A DNA stretch of 64,000 bases. It comes from an uncultured Erythrobacter sp. GTDB lineage: Bacteria > Pseudomonadota > Alphaproteobacteria > Sphingomonadales > Sphingomonadaceae. This document shows, one piece after another, positions 20,271 through 29,925 of this stretch. The notes below the pieces were generated by a model that was given only the letters and a program-made list of their open reading frames with translations, was not told the DNA's origin and made no database searches. The stretch covers positions 1,240,001 through 1,304,000 of the forward strand of contig NZ_CANLMB010000001.1 in NCBI RefSeq assembly GCF_947492365.1. Reading direction: 5' to 3'. A program made the position numbers and the translations under genes. Positions within the stretch are counted from its first letter, which is position 1; each line of letters opens with the position of its first letter.

Positions 20271-20705
20271 TTACGCGTCGGCAGTAGCCTCTGCATATTC
20301 GTCTTGTTCAGCCATGTTCGGACCCGAATCCTGACCCTTGGCGTCTTCGTCGCGCTCGACGAATTCGATGATCGCCATCTGCGCGCTGTCGCTGGCGCGG
20401 TAGCCGGCCTTGATGATGCGGGTGTAGCCGCCATCACGGTCGCTGTAACGCTCGGCCAGAACGTCGAAGAGCTTCTTCAGCTGGGTTTCGTCGAGCAGGC
20501 GAGCCTGCGCGAGACGGCGGTTGGAAAGACCACCGCGCTTTGCCAGCGTGACCAGTTTCTCGATGTAAGGACGCAGTTCCTTCGCCTTGGGAAGGGTCGT
20601 CTCGATCTGCTCGTGCTTGATCAGAGCAGCCGACATGTTGCGGAAAAGAGCCTTGCGGTGGCCCGATTTGCGGCTCAGCTTACGCTGTGAAATTCCGTGA
20701 CGCAT
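20271..20705 (-). CDS. rplQ: 50S ribosomal protein L17
   Basis: At 144 residues it begins [20 protein letters not shown] and has the family block [20 protein letters not shown]. The C-terminal 25 residues after the core ([10 protein letters not shown] to the end) are acidic and extend beyond the length of the enterobacterial protein. It is the last gene of the alpha operon and is followed by a terminator. Confidence 0.97.
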   Translation of the reverse strand: MRHGISQRKLSRKSGHRKALFRNMSAALIKHEQIETTLPKAKELRPYIEKLVTLAKRGGLSNRRLAQARLLDETQLKKLFDVLAERYSDRDGGYTRIIKAGYRASDSAQMAIIEFVERDEDAKGQDSGPNMAEQDEYAEATADA

Positions 20706-20788
20706 TTTTGTATTCCTTCAGTTCGATGAGGGCCCGTATGAGGTAGCCCAAAGCTGGCGGCGCTTAAGGCGCGCCGCCGGTGCCTTGA

Positions 20789-21844
20789 TTAACCCAGAAG
20801 CTCTTGTTCGAGTTTCTTGGCCATTTCCTCGATGTTCTCAGGCGGCCATCCGGGGATGTCCATGCCGAGGCGCAGACCCATGCTGGAGAGCACTTCCTTG
20901 ATCTCGTTGAGCGACTTGCGGCCGAAATTCGGCGTGCGCAGCATCTCGGCTTCGGTCTTCTGGACCAGATCGCCGATATAGATGATGTTGTCGTTCTTGA
21001 GGCAGTTGGCCGAACGCACCGACAGTTCCAGCTCGTCGACCTTCTTGAGAAGGTAACGGTTGAGCTGGTTCGCATCGTCTTCCTGCGGCTGCGCAGCGTG
21101 GCCGATCATGGCCGACTGCGGCTGCGGGATGCCGTCTTCGAAGTGGACGAACAGGGTCAACTGGTCCTGAAGGATGCGCGCAGCATAGGCCACGGCGTCT
21201 TCGGGAGTGACAGTGCCGTCAGTTTCGACGGTCAGCGAGAGCTTGTCATAGTCAAGCTCCTGGCCGACACGGGCGTTTTCAACTTTGTAGCTCACCTGGC
21301 GGACCGGCGAGTAGAGCGAGTCAACCGGGATCAGGCCAATCGGCGCATCGATCGGACGGTTCTGGACAGCAGGCGAGTAGCCCTTGCCCACGTCAGCGGT
21401 CAGCTCCATGTTGAGCGTCGCGCCTTCATCGAGGTGGCACAGGACCAAGTCCTTGTTCATCACTTCGATGTCGCCGGTGACAGCAATGTCGCCCGCTTTC
21501 ACGGTTGCAGGGCCAGTGACGGACAGCTGGAGCCGCTTGGGCCCTTCGCCTTCCATCTTGAGCGCGATCTGCTTCACGTTGAGGACGATATCGGTCACAT
21601 CCTCGCGCACACCGGCGAGCGAGGAGAATTCGTGAAGCACGTTTTCGATCTTGATCGAGGTGATTGCAGCGCCCTGAAGCGAAGACAGCAGAACACGGCG
21701 CAGGGCATTGCCGAGCGTCAGGCCGAAGCCCCGCTCAAGCGGTTCCGCGACGAAGGTTGTCTTGCGATTCTTGTCGCCGCCTTCTTTGATTTCGAGAGCG
21801 TTGGGTTTCTTAAGTTCCTGCCAGTTCTTCATGTTGACGGACAT
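20789..21844 (-). CDS. rpoA: RNA polymerase alpha subunit
   Basis: This 351-residue subunit assembles the polymerase core. The N-terminal domain includes [19 protein letters not shown], and the C-terminal domain (from about 255) includes [20 protein letters not shown] and [14 protein letters not shown], which contact UP elements and activators. It lies between rpsK and rplQ as in most bacteria. MSVNMKNW offers two in-frame starts; the first is used here. Confidence 0.98.
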   Translation of the reverse strand: MSVNMKNWQELKKPNALEIKEGGDKNRKTTFVAEPLERGFGLTLGNALRRVLLSSLQGAAITSIKIENVLHEFSSLAGVREDVTDIVLNVKQIALKMEGEGPKRLQLSVTGPATVKAGDIAVTGDIEVMNKDLVLCHLDEGATLNMELTADVGKGYSPAVQNRPIDAPIGLIPVDSLYSPVRQVSYKVENARVGQELDYDKLSLTVETDGTVTPEDAVAYAARILQDQLTLFVHFEDGIPQPQSAMIGHAAQPQEDDANQLNRYLLKKVDELELSVRSANCLKNDNIIYIGDLVQKTEAEMLRTPNFGRKSLNEIKEVLSSMGLRLGMDIPGWPPENIEEMAKKLEQELLG

Positions 21845-21968
21845 GGATTTCCCCTAATTCGCTTGCCTATAGCGGTTCAAATTTCAGAGCGGGCCCGGTC
21901 GGTTGGCGTGACCAGTGTCGGGCCCGAAACGCGGCACAAGACCCCATGGCCCTGCACCGCAAAACGGA

Positions 21969-22358
21969 TCAGACGCGGCGACGCTTTGACGGACGAACCC
22001 CGTTATGCGGGATCGGTGTCACATCGCGGATCGACGTGATGTTGAAGCCAACAGCGGCGAGACCGCGCAGCGCGCTCTCACGACCCGAACCCGGGCCTTT
22101 CACTTCGACTTCGAGGGTGCGGACACCATGCTCGGCAGCTTTCTTGCCGGCATCGTCTGCGGCGACCTGCGCTGCATACGGGGTCGACTTGCGGCTGCCC
22201 TTGAAGCCCATCATGCCTGCGCTGGACCAGCTGATCGCATTGCCCTGTGCATCGGTGATGGTAATCATGGTGTTGTTGAAGCTTGCGTTGATGTGCGCAA
22301 CGCCGCTCGTGATGTTCTTCTTGTCACGGCGCCTGATCTTGGCGGGTTCGCGTGCCAT
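21969..22358 (-). CDS. rpsK: 30S ribosomal protein S11
   Basis: The 129-residue protein contains [15 protein letters not shown] and [20 protein letters not shown], which are diagnostic of S11, and ends in the basic KRRRV. S11 lies in the platform of the small subunit near the mRNA exit. It is 63 bp downstream of rpsM. Confidence 0.98.
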   Translation of the reverse strand: MAREPAKIRRRDKKNITSGVAHINASFNNTMITITDAQGNAISWSSAGMMGFKGSRKSTPYAAQVAADDAGKKAAEHGVRTLEVEVKGPGSGRESALRGLAAVGFNITSIRDVTPIPHNGVRPSKRRRV

Positions 22359-22421
22359 TGTTCGTATTCCTTTAAGCTCGTCAGAAGGAAAAAGCAGTTC
22401 GGAGCCAAAGCTCCGGCCAGC

Positions 22422-22790
22422 TTACTTCTTCTTGCCTGCAATCGGCTTTGCCTTACCCTTGCGGGTGCGGGCGTTGGTGTGGGTGCGCTGGCCGCGAACG
22501 GGCAGACCGTTACGGTGACGCAGGCCGCGATAAGAACGCAGGTCCATCAGACGCTTGATGTTCATCGCAGTGGTGCGACGAAGATCGCCTTCGACCTGAT
22601 GGTCGGCGTCGATAGTCTCACGAATGCGCAGGACCTCCTCATCGGTGAGGTCCTGAACGCGTGCAGCGTGATCAATGCCAAGCTTGTCGGCGATTCGAAC
22701 AGCCGTTGTGCGGCCAATTCCGTGAATATAGGTCAGCGCGATAATAACACGCTTGTTGGTGGGGATATTTACCCCGGCAATACGAGCCAC
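22422..22790 (-). CDS. rpsM: 30S ribosomal protein S13
   Basis: This 122-residue protein starts with GTG (GTGGCTCGTATTGCC) after a GGAG site. It has [25 protein letters not shown] and the C-terminal [18 protein letters not shown], all typical of S13, which contacts the P-site tRNA and L5. It is the first gene of a unit with rpsK, rpoA and rplQ. Confidence 0.98.
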   Translation of the reverse strand: MARIAGVNIPTNKRVIIALTYIHGIGRTTAVRIADKLGIDHAARVQDLTDEEVLRIRETIDADHQVEGDLRRTTAMNIKRLMDLRSYRGLRHRNGLPVRGQRTHTNARTRKGKAKPIAGKKK

Positions 22791-23135
22791 TTAATTCTCC
22801 ATGCTCCACAGGGGTTTTGCGGATCTGGGTCCGCCCCCTATCTCGACGCTCAATTCATTCAAAACGCTTGAGTCTCTTTTTGAAATTGCCTCAAACGGCA
22901 AAAGTCCGGATGGCACAACTTTGATGGGCAGTGCCTGCCGGACAAGACTCGAACGTGTCGAATGAAGGGCGCGCTTACGGCGATTCGGGTTTCCCGTCAA
23001 CCGTCAGCCACGCAATATCGACCGCGCCGCCGAAATAGGCCGCAGCGGTGCGCTTTCAAGAGCCTGAATACACCCAAAGCGCGGACGGGTCAAAACCCGC
23101 ACCTACGCATTTCCACGAGGAGCCGTGCAACGCCC
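22791..23135. other. Gap upstream of rpsM (345 bp)
   Basis: No convincing gene is seen. The gap separates the SRPBCC-like gene from rpsM and probably carries a promoter and leader for rpsM-rpsK-rpoA-rplQ. A short inverted repeat TTGCC/GGCAA lies near 22885-22900 and a 5-bp stem CGGGT/ACCCG near 23084-23098. I could not pick a reliable promoter. Confidence 0.4.
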
Positions 23136-23918
23136 TCACCCGTCGCTGAGATCCCCGAAGGCGTCATCGACGGTGGGGCCCCTATCTTCGGGTTCAGTTG
23201 CCTCTTCAACGTCGATCACCTCTTCGGCGTCGATCGTAACAGGAGCCTCTGCATCTTCCACAAGCGCCTCTTCGGTCACCTCCTCCTCGGGCGCCGGTTC
23301 CGGCTCAGGTGCAGGAGGCGGAGCGGGGCGCGTCGGGGCTTCGACTGTGCCGAGCAGCTCTGCCAATCGCACCAGCTGGAGGGTCATGACCCCGTCCACT
23401 GCGGGCGAGATCACCTCGACCGGATAGCGCATCTGCCCGCCGACATTGTATTCCCACACGATCCGCGTGCCCGTGCCCTCTTCAAGCTCCACTTCGGACA
23501 GCGCGATCGTGAGAATGCCGGTGACAGGTTCGCTTTGCAGCGGGCCAAGCGCGCCGGTCATGCGCAAGGCGACCTCGGGATAGGCCTGGATGACGCGCAT
23601 ATGTTCGACCGAGCCTTCGAGTGTGAAGCGGCCCGGCTCGTCGACTTCGGGGATCTTCTCGCAGAAACACCCGCCCGCCTGCGGGGTGAGCGTCAGATTG
23701 GCCGCATCGGCGGACCATGTGTGCTCGCCAGACCACCAGCGCGCAGGCGAAATCAGCGCGAGCCAGGTTTCGGTCGTGCTCGCCTCGACCACCGCTTCGT
23801 TGCGGGTGATGAAGTGGTCTTCGTCCGCCGAAACGACTTCGGCTGCGGCAGGCCCAGCAGCGATCATGGCGGCGCTGGCAATGGCTGCTGCGCGCAGAAG
23901 TGCAAATGGTGTACGCAA
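23136..23918 (-). CDS. Exported SRPBCC-like protein, 260 aa
   Basis: A hydrophobic N-terminus (about residues 8-25, ending GPAAAE) indicates export. Residues about 25-190 resemble the START/SRPBCC (polyketide cyclase-like) fold: EASTTETWLALISPARWW near the start, GGCFCEKIP, and a late amphipathic helix. The C-terminal 70 residues are Pro/Glu/Asp-rich and disordered. A TTG start at 23918 is preferred because AGGGAG lies 10 bases upstream; an ATG at 23981 would remove most of the spacing after adk and make an atypical signal peptide. It lies between adk and rpsM, an unusual place for an exported protein. Confidence 0.65.
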   Translation of the reverse strand: MRTPFALLRAAAIASAAMIAAGPAAAEVVSADEDHFITRNEAVVEASTTETWLALISPARWWSGEHTWSADAANLTLTPQAGGCFCEKIPEVDEPGRFTLEGSVEHMRVIQAYPEVALRMTGALGPLQSEPVTGILTIALSEVELEEGTGTRIVWEYNVGGQMRYPVEVISPAVDGVMTLQLVRLAELLGTVEAPTRPAPPPAPEPEPAPEEEVTEEALVEDAEAPVTIDAEEVIDVEEATEPEDRGPTVDDAFGDLSDG

Positions 23919-23984
23919 GATGCGAGTCTCCCTATTCGGGAGAAGGGTTAGGCGATCTGTTGCAGGCTGGAAAGCCCGCAAGTC

Positions 23985-24638
23985 TCAGCCTGCAAGGATG
24001 CTGTCGATTGCAGCTGCCACTTCATCGATATCGGCCATGCCGTCGACGCGGGTGACGATCCCGCGCGCTTCGTATCCGGGGAGGATCGGTGCAGTCTTGC
24101 CGCGGTATTCCTCCATGCGGGTGCGCACGGTTTCCTCGTTATCGTCGGGGCGGCGCTTGAACTCGGCCGAACCGCAGGCATCGCACACGCCCTCTTTCGC
24201 AGGCGGATTGGCGGTGTCGTGATAGAGCGCGCCGCAATTGCCGCAGGAAAAGCGGCCTGTAATCCGCTCGACCAGCGCATCAACGTCCACGCCCAGCTCG
24301 ATCACATGGTCAAGGCTGCGCCCGTGCTTGGCCAACAAGCCGTCAAGCTGCTCACCCTGCGCAGCGGTGCGCGGATAGCCGTCGAAAATCGCGCCCTGAT
24401 CAGCGGGCATCGCGGCAAGGTTTTCGTCGATCAGCGAAGAGACGATGGCGTCGGAGACAAGCTCGCCGCGATCCATCACGGCCTTGGCTTCGAGGCCTAC
24501 CGGTGTCTGAGCCTTCACAGCGGCGCGCAGCATGTCGCCGGTGGAAAGCTGCTTCATCCCGTGGCGTTCGACCAGACCGGCACTCTGCGTGCCCTTGCCT
24601 GCCCCCGGAGGGCCAAGAAGAATGATGTTCACGTGCAA
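23985..24638 (-). CDS. adk: Adenylate kinase, zinc-binding LID
   Basis: This 217-residue enzyme interconverts ATP, AMP and ADP. The P-loop GPPGAGKGTQ is at residues 9-18, and the AMP-binding and core motif FDGYPRTAAQ is near 85. The LID carries four cysteines at 132, 135, 152 and 155 (SCGNCG and VCDACG), the zinc-binding variant. It follows secY as in many alphaproteobacteria. Confidence 0.97.
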   Translation of the reverse strand: MHVNIILLGPPGAGKGTQSAGLVERHGMKQLSTGDMLRAAVKAQTPVGLEAKAVMDRGELVSDAIVSSLIDENLAAMPADQGAIFDGYPRTAAQGEQLDGLLAKHGRSLDHVIELGVDVDALVERITGRFSCGNCGALYHDTANPPAKEGVCDACGSAEFKRRPDDNEETVRTRMEEYRGKTAPILPGYEARGIVTRVDGMADIDEVAAAIDSILAG

Positions 24639-24707
24639 AAATCCCCTTTTGCCGCGCGTGCCCTAGTCGCCTCTGCGCGCGTGTCTGTGATGAACGCCCT
24701 CCCCGCT

Positions 24708-26072
24708 TTAGCGGTTGCGGCCCTTCAGCTTAGCCTTCTTGATGAGATCGCCATATTGGTGCGCCAGCAGGTGCGATTGGACCTGGCTGATCGTGTCGAC
24801 TGTGACGTTGACGACAATCAGCAGGCTGGTGCCGCCAAGGAACAGCGGAATGCCGGTCTGGGCGATCATATATTCAGGCACCACGCAAACGAAGGTCAGA
24901 TACATCGCGCCGACCACGGTGATGCGGGTCAGGACATATTCGAGGTAATCAGCGGTCCGCTTGCCCGGACGGATGCCGGGAATGAAGCCGCCATTGCGCT
25001 TGAGGTTGTCGGCGGTGTCCTCGGGATCGAAAACAACCGCGGTGTAGAAGAAGCAGAAGAAGATGATCCCGACCGCATAGAGCGTCATGTAGATCGGCTG
25101 TCCGTGCTGCAAATACTGGTTCAGCGATTGGATGATGCTGCCCGAAGTCGTGGTCGTGTCAATCGACTGACCGGCAAACGAGCTGATTGTGAGCGGCAGC
25201 AGCAGCAGCGAGCTGGCGAAGATCGGCGGGATCACACCAGCGGTGTTGAGTTTGAGCGGCAGGTGCGAGCGGTCTGCCTGCATCATGCCGCGCTGGGTCG
25301 CGCGCTTGGGATACTGGATCAGCAGGCGGCGCTGGGCGCGCTCGACAAAGCTGATGAGCAGGATCAAGCCTGCCACCATGAAGATGAAGGCGATGATGAT
25401 GCCCGCAGGGATAGCGCCAGTGCGACCGCCTTCGAACATGTTGGTAGCAAAGGTCGGGAACTGCGCGACGATGCCCGCCATGATGATGAGCGAGACGCCG
25501 TTACCGATGCCGCGTGCGGTGATCTGCTCACCCAGCCACAGCAGGAACATGGTGCCGCCAACAAGGCTGATGACAGCGCCGACGCGGAACATATAGCCAG
25601 GCTGCACAACCGCAGCGATACCCTGCGAGCTGGCGAAGGTTTCAAGCCCGACCGCAAGGAACCAGCCCTGGATCGCACAGAGGAACACCGTCCCGTAACG
25701 GGTGTATTGGTTGAGCTTTTGCCGACCGCTCGCGCCCTCTTTCTTAAGCGCGGCAAGCGTGGGGTGCAGCGCCGAAGCCATCTGCACCACGATCGAGGCG
25801 GTAATGTATGGCATAACGCCCAGCGCAATCAGGCTCATCCGCTCCAGGCTGCCGCCTGTGAACATGTTGAACATGCCCAGAATGCCTTCTTGCTGCTGTT
25901 CCGCCAGCTGGACCAGACCGAGCGGGTTGATACCCGGCATCGGCACAAAGCTCAGGAAGCGGAACACAATCAGCGCACCCAGAGTAAACCAGATGCGCTG
26001 GCGCAATTCGGTGGCCTGGGCGAAGTTGCCAAGGTTCAGATTGCTGGCGATGTTATCGGCGCGTGATGCCAT
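24708..26072 (-). CDS. secY: Protein translocase subunit SecY
   Basis: This 454-residue inner membrane channel has about ten transmembrane segments. It includes RFLSFVPMPGINPLGL after the first helix, YITASIVVQ, the plug region, and cytoplasmic loops with RRLLIQYPKRATQRG, which contact SecA and the ribosome. It sits between rplO and adk. Confidence 0.98.
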   Translation of the reverse strand: MASRADNIASNLNLGNFAQATELRQRIWFTLGALIVFRFLSFVPMPGINPLGLVQLAEQQQEGILGMFNMFTGGSLERMSLIALGVMPYITASIVVQMASALHPTLAALKKEGASGRQKLNQYTRYGTVFLCAIQGWFLAVGLETFASSQGIAAVVQPGYMFRVGAVISLVGGTMFLLWLGEQITARGIGNGVSLIIMAGIVAQFPTFATNMFEGGRTGAIPAGIIIAFIFMVAGLILLISFVERAQRRLLIQYPKRATQRGMMQADRSHLPLKLNTAGVIPPIFASSLLLLPLTISSFAGQSIDTTTTSGSIIQSLNQYLQHGQPIYMTLYAVGIIFFCFFYTAVVFDPEDTADNLKRNGGFIPGIRPGKRTADYLEYVLTRITVVGAMYLTFVCVVPEYMIAQTGIPLFLGGTSLLIVVNVTVDTISQVQSHLLAHQYGDLIKKAKLKGRNR

Positions 26073-26173
26073 ATCAGTCTGTCGATCCTGAGCTCAATTA
26101 CCGGCCTAAACCGGCCAAGACACGCTAGATAGGTAGCGCGGGCGCGAATGTCGAACCCTGCCCGCCACTTTTC

Positions 26174-26201
26174 GTCACCCCCACACAATTGCAGGGGTGA
26201 C
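26174..26201 (-). repeat. Perfect 8-bp inverted repeat between rplO and secY
   Basis: GTCACCCC and GGGGTGAC flank a 12-base loop. There is no T tract on the minus strand (GAAAAG follows), so it may be an mRNA structure affecting secY expression rather than a terminator. Confidence 0.5.
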
Positions 26202-26215
26202 GCATAGCATTCTTA

Positions 26216-26743
26216 TTAGGCTTTGGCCTTGGCCGCCGCATTGGCTTCGCGCCGGGCCGTCTTCTTTTCGTGCTCGGGTTGAGCAGCTGGAATGACCTCG
26301 ACGCTGCCGCCGGCCTTTTCAACCGCAGCAATCGCACCCTTGGTCGCGCCAGTGACGACGAACTTGGCCTTGGCCTTGATCTCGCCTTTGCCCAGCAGAC
26401 GCACACCGTCCTTGCCGCCGCGAACGAGGCCGCTGGCACGCAGAGCGTCTTCGGTGATGTCTTTCTTGCCGTCGAGCTTCTTGGCGTCGATGAACTTCTG
26501 GATCATGCCGATGTTCACCTCGGCAAAGTCCTTGCCGAACGGGTTGTTGAAGCCGCGCTTTGGCAGGCGCATGTGGAGCGGCATCTGGCCGCCTTCGAAG
26601 CCCTTGATGGCAACGCCCGAACGGCTCTTCTGGCCCTTCTGACCGCGGGCAGCAGTTTTGCCCTTGCCCGAACCGATACCACGGCCCTTGCGCATACGCC
26701 CTTTACGGGCACCCTCATTGTCACGGATGTCGTTAAGTTTCAT
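26216..26743 (-). CDS. rplO: 50S ribosomal protein L15
   Basis: From the ATG at 26743 the protein is 175 residues and begins [20 protein letters not shown]. The Gly-rich [20 protein letters not shown] and [17 protein letters not shown] are diagnostic of L15. The C-terminal 25 residues are Lys/Ala-rich and extend past the usual end. The frame is open further upstream, but those codons lie in a region with promoter-like sequence. Confidence 0.96.
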   Translation of the reverse strand: MKLNDIRDNEGARKGRMRKGRGIGSGKGKTAARGQKGQKSRSGVAIKGFEGGQMPLHMRLPKRGFNNPFGKDFAEVNIGMIQKFIDAKKLDGKKDITEDALRASGLVRGGKDGVRLLGKGEIKAKAKFVVTGATKGAIAAVEKAGGSVEVIPAAQPEHEKKTARREANAAAKAKA

Positions 26744-26801
26744 TGCACTCGCTTTCGCTTTCATACGGCCCACCATGGGCTGCGCGCTATTGGAAGCGGG
26801 G

Positions 26802-26830
26802 CCGATAGCGAAGCTCGCGCGCCCGTGCAA
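26802..26830 (-). promoter_or_regulatory. Candidate sigma-70 promoter for rplO-secY-adk
   Basis: On the minus strand TTGCAC (26825-26830) and TATCGG (26802-26807) are separated by 17 bases. It lies between the terminator after the PPC-like gene and the rplO start, where a new promoter is needed. Confidence 0.45.
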
Positions 26831-26871
26831 GGGGAAAGGGTGCCCTGCGCGCCCAAAAGAAACACAAGCGC

Positions 26872-26914
26872 CAAAGAGAAAGGGCAGGCGCGCCCCCCAG
26901 CATGCACCTGCCCT
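26872..26914 (-). terminator. Terminator of the PPC-like protein gene
   Basis: On the minus strand AGGGCAGG and CCTGCCCT pair over 8 bp around an 18-base loop and are followed by TTTCTCTTT. It lies about 50 bases after the stop of the gene at 26964. Confidence 0.65.
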
Positions 26915-26963
26915 AACCTGTCAGCCTCCCATGGGAAGGCTGCTATCTGTATTCAGGCGGCGC

Positions 26964-27413
26964 TTAGCGCTGACCGTAAGCGCCAATGCCGTAATAGCAT
27001 GGCTGCACGCTGCACGAGATCATCCGCGCACGCAGCGTAAAGCGCGCATTGCGGATCGGCGTGACATTCACAATCGGCGTGTCGTCGACCAGCACATCTT
27101 CGTCGATCAGATTGCCGTTTTCGTCATAGAGCCAGAGGTCGATATCCGAACAATCACGGTCGCACTGCGCCACCATCATGTAGCTGACACCGGCATTCAG
27201 ATCGAGCGTGATCGTCTCTTCTTGTCCCTGACGCAGCTGGCCGTTATAGCGCGAATGGGTTGAGGAGAAGCCGCGCGAACTGGCGATGCTCTGCGTTGCG
27301 TTGAGCAGTCGGTTGACCTCTTGCTCATACGAAGATTGCGCTGTGGTCGGTGCCGATGCACCCAGCGCGATCATAGCCGCTCCCACAAGAGCCGCGCTAA
27401 GTTTCGTTTTCAT
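26964..27413 (-). CDS. Exported protein with PPC-like fold, 149 aa
   Basis: MKTKLSAALVGAAMIALGAS is a clear signal peptide, cleaved near TTAQS. The rest resembles a bacterial pre-peptidase C-terminal (PPC) type beta-sandwich: GVSYMMVAQCDRDCSDIDLW, LYDENGNLIDED, and a late RFTLRARMISCSVQPCYYGI. Four Cys could form two disulphides. It stands between rpmD and rplO, bounded by terminators on both sides, so it is its own transcription unit inside the spc cluster. The start at 27413 is preferred over 27422 because the signal peptide then begins MKTK. The function is unknown. Confidence 0.75.
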   Translation of the reverse strand: MKTKLSAALVGAAMIALGASAPTTAQSSYEQEVNRLLNATQSIASSRGFSSTHSRYNGQLRQGQEETITLDLNAGVSYMMVAQCDRDCSDIDLWLYDENGNLIDEDVLVDDTPIVNVTPIRNARFTLRARMISCSVQPCYYGIGAYGQR

Positions 27414-27539
27414 TCCAGTCATTTAATTGCCCCCGTTAACGGTTCGACTCACCACCCTGTGTAGGGATTACCACAAGCATAGTGGCGCAGCCAAACCTCA
27501 AGGGCTTGGAAGGAAACGACATTGCGAGCCTTTTTGTCC

Positions 27540-27573
27540 ACAAATGAAAAGGCCGCCCCTTTCGGGACGGCCT
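27540..27573 (-). terminator. Terminator after rpmD
   Basis: On the minus strand AGGCCGTCCC, loop GAAA, GGGGCGGCCT is followed by TTTTCATTTG. It lies about 35 bases after the rpmD stop and would end the S10-spc transcript before rplO. Confidence 0.82.
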
Positions 27574-27609
27574 CTCCGTTTGTTCTGTCGTGATCGTTAC
27601 CGAACGGGT

Positions 27610-27795
27610 TCAGTCGACGATCGTCACCAGATGCGGGATCTTGGCGATCGCGCCGCGAACTTCAGGAGTGTCCTGACGCGTCACGACTTTGTGCATCTTG
27701 TTGAGGCCCAGCCCGATAAGAATCTCGCGCTGGCTCTTGGGACGGCGGATCGGCGAACCGATCTGCTTGATAGTGATGGTCTTTGCAGCAGCCAT
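27610..27795 (-). CDS. rpmD: 50S ribosomal protein L30
   Basis: The 61-residue protein has [20 protein letters not shown] and [11 protein letters not shown], the L30 core. It follows rpsE by 5 bp and is the last gene before a terminator. Confidence 0.97.
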   Translation of the reverse strand: MAAAKTITIKQIGSPIRRPKSQREILIGLGLNKMHKVVTRQDTPEVRGAIAKIPHLVTIVD

Positions 27796-27800
27796 GTCGG

Positions 27801-28637
27801 TTACTCCACAATAGCCGCAGCGTCGGCTTCAGCCTCGACTGCGTTGGCACCGCCGCGACCCAGAAGGTCAGCGACTTTTTTGCCGCGACGCTGAGCAACC
27901 GACTTCGGCGAAGTCTGTTCCTGCAGTGCCTGGAAGGTGGCGCGGATCATGTTGTAGGGGTTGGACGTGCCGACCGACTTGGTCACAACGTCTGCAACGC
28001 CCAGGCTTTCGAACACGGCACGCATCGGACCACCGGCGATGATACCAGTACCCGGAGGCGCTGTGCGGATGGTCACCTTGCCAGCACCGAAACGGCCATT
28101 GCCGTCATGGTGAAGCGTGCGGCCTTCCTTAAGCGCGACGCGGATCATCTTCTTGCGAGCCGCGGCAGTTGCCTTGGTGATCGCCTCAGGCACTTCGCGT
28201 GCCTTGCCGTGACCAAAGCCGACGCGGCCCTGACCGTCACCCACAACCACGAGAGCTGCAAAACCGAAGCGCTTACCGCCCTTTACGGTCTTGGAGACGC
28301 GGTTGATGTGGACCAGCTTCTCGATGATGCCATCATCTTCTTCTTCGCGGCGACCACGGTTGCCATCACGGCCTCCGCGACCGCGACCACGACCGCCGCC
28401 ATCACGGTTGTTGCCACCGCGACCGCCACGACCGCCACGGCCCTTTTGCTCTTCAGCAGCGGGAGCGGCAGGTGCAGGTGCAGCTTCAGCCGGTGCGGCC
28501 TCAGCAGGAGCAGCTTCTTCAGCGGGAGCCGCTTCAGCAGCAGGTGTCGCTGCTTCTTCGGTCTTCACTTCTTCAGCCGGTGCGCCTGCATTCTCTGGTG
28601 CGTTTTCCGTTTCCGGTGTTTTCTTGTCGTCAGCCAT
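27801..28637 (-). CDS. rpsE: 30S ribosomal protein S5 with long N-terminal extension
   Basis: The S5 domain starts near residue 104 ([20 protein letters not shown]) and continues through [14 protein letters not shown] and the [19 protein letters not shown] block. The preceding 100 residues are an extension: residues 12-64 are rich in Ala, Glu and Pro, and residues 66-97 are rich in RGG and GRG repeats. The whole is 278 residues against about 165 in enterobacteria. S5 shapes decoding accuracy and the mRNA entry site. The ATG at 28637 is used; another ATG directly before it overlaps the rplR stop. Confidence 0.96.
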   Translation of the reverse strand: MADDKKTPETENAPENAGAPAEEVKTEEAATPAAEAAPAEEAAPAEAAPAEAAPAPAAPAAEEQKGRGGRGGRGGNNRDGGGRGRGRGGRDGNRGRREEEDDGIIEKLVHINRVSKTVKGGKRFGFAALVVVGDGQGRVGFGHGKAREVPEAITKATAAARKKMIRVALKEGRTLHHDGNGRFGAGKVTIRTAPPGTGIIAGGPMRAVFESLGVADVVTKSVGTSNPYNMIRATFQALQEQTSPKSVAQRRGKKVADLLGRGGANAVEAEADAAAIVE

Positions 28638-28639
28638 CA

Positions 28640-28984
28640 TCAGAACTCCAGCCCGCCTTCGCGAGCGGCATCGGCCAGCGCCTTAACGCGGCCATGGAAC
28701 AGGAACCCGCCGCGATCGAACACGACAGTGGTGACGCCGGCTTTCTTCGCAGCAGCAGCGATGTCCTTGCCAACCTTTACGGCTGCATCGACATTTGCGC
28801 CGCTGGCCTTCGCACCCAGCGTCGAAGCAGCAGCCACAGTGCGGCCGTCTGCATCGTTGATGATCTGCGCGTAGATGTGGCGGCCGGTGCGGTGAACCGA
28901 CAGACGCGGCTTGCCACCCGAGCGCGCACGAAGCGCGGTGCGGACACGGCGGCGACGCCGTTCAAAAAGAGATAGTTTTGCCAT
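28640..28984 (-). CDS. rplR: 50S ribosomal protein L18
   Basis: This 114-residue protein begins [20 protein letters not shown] and contains [18 protein letters not shown] and [20 protein letters not shown], typical of L18, which binds 5S rRNA. The start lies just after the rplF stop; open codons further upstream belong to rplF. Confidence 0.97.
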   Translation of the reverse strand: MAKLSLFERRRRRVRTALRARSGGKPRLSVHRTGRHIYAQIINDADGRTVAAASTLGAKASGANVDAAVKVGKDIAAAAKKAGVTTVVFDRGGFLFHGRVKALADAAREGGLEF

Positions 28985-28985
28985 C

Positions 28986-29519
28986 TTACTTCTTCTTCCC
29001 TTCCTTGCGGAAGACATATTCGCCGCGATACTTGATACCCTTGCCCTTGTAAGGCTCAGGCTTACGCCATTCGCGGATCTCGGCGGCAAACTGGCCAACG
29101 GCCTGCTTGTCGATGCCGGAAATTTCCACGGTGGTCTGATCGGGCGTGTTCACCGTAATGCCTTCGGGCACCTCAAGATCGACATCATGGCTGAAACCGA
29201 GTTCCAGCTTGAGCGTCTTGCCCTGCGCCTTGGCACGATAACCAACACCGGTGATTTCGAGTGTTTTGGTAAAACCCTCGGTCACACCTTCGACCAGATT
29301 GGCCACCAGCGTGCGCTGCAAACCCCAAAAGGAGCGTGCCTGCTTGCTGTCATTGGCCGGATTGACCTGGATCTCGTCCCCTTCGACCTTGTAGTCGATG
29401 AGGTCGGAAAGACCCATGGTGAGCGTGCCCTTGGCGCCCTTCACCGTCAGCGTGCCATTTTCGATATTGGCCGTTACCCCGCCCGGGATTGCGACCGCTT
29501 TCTTACCAATGCGGCTCAT
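28986..29519 (-). CDS. rplF: 50S ribosomal protein L6
   Basis: The 177-residue protein begins [15 protein letters not shown] and ends with [20 protein letters not shown], the conserved L6 C-terminal motif near the factor-binding site. Its start overlaps the rpsH stop by one base. Confidence 0.98.
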   Translation of the reverse strand: MSRIGKKAVAIPGGVTANIENGTLTVKGAKGTLTMGLSDLIDYKVEGDEIQVNPANDSKQARSFWGLQRTLVANLVEGVTEGFTKTLEITGVGYRAKAQGKTLKLELGFSHDVDLEVPEGITVNTPDQTTVEISGIDKQAVGQFAAEIREWRKPEPYKGKGIKYRGEYVFRKEGKKK

Positions 29520-29914
29520 CAGAAGACCTCCGCAAGCACTTCGCCGCCGACCTTGTTTTCGCGGGCTTCGTTGTCCGAAAGGACACCGCGCGGGGTCGAG
29601 ACGATGGTGATGCCAAGGCCGTTGCGCACTACCGGAAGCTCTTGGCTTCCCGAATAGACGCGGCGGCCCGGCTTGGAAACGCGAGCGACGTGCTTAATCG
29701 CCGGCTCGCCTTCGAAGTATTTCAGTTCAATCCGCAGCGCGGGGTGCTTGCCCGAAGCGTCTTCGGAATAGCCACGGATGTAGCCTTCGCGTTGGAGCAC
29801 TTCGAGGACGTTCGCACGCAGCTTGGAAGCAGGCGAAAGGACGGAGTCCTTCTTCGCGCGCTGGCCGTTGCGGATGCGGGTGAGCATATCACCCAGTGGA
29901 TCGGTCATAGCCAT
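29519..29914 (-). CDS. rpsH: 30S ribosomal protein S8
   Basis: This 131-residue protein has [16 protein letters not shown] at its start and the signature [20 protein letters not shown] near the end. In E. coli S8 represses the spc operon by binding its mRNA at rplE. It lies between rpsN and rplF. Confidence 0.98.
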   Translation of the reverse strand: MAMTDPLGDMLTRIRNGQRAKKDSVLSPASKLRANVLEVLQREGYIRGYSEDASGKHPALRIELKYFEGEPAIKHVARVSKPGRRVYSGSQELPVVRNGLGITIVSTPRGVLSDNEARENKVGGEVLAEVF

Positions 29915-29925
29915 GTGTCAGTCCC

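Noticed and set aside
22791..23000. Minus-strand 69-codon frame upstream of rpsM
   Set aside because: It is not L36 and lacks a ribosome binding site; it lies where a promoter and leader are expected.
24219..26066. Long plus-strand open frame opposite adk and secY
   Set aside because: It spans two certain genes on the other strand and has a biased composition rich in Asp, His and Arg.
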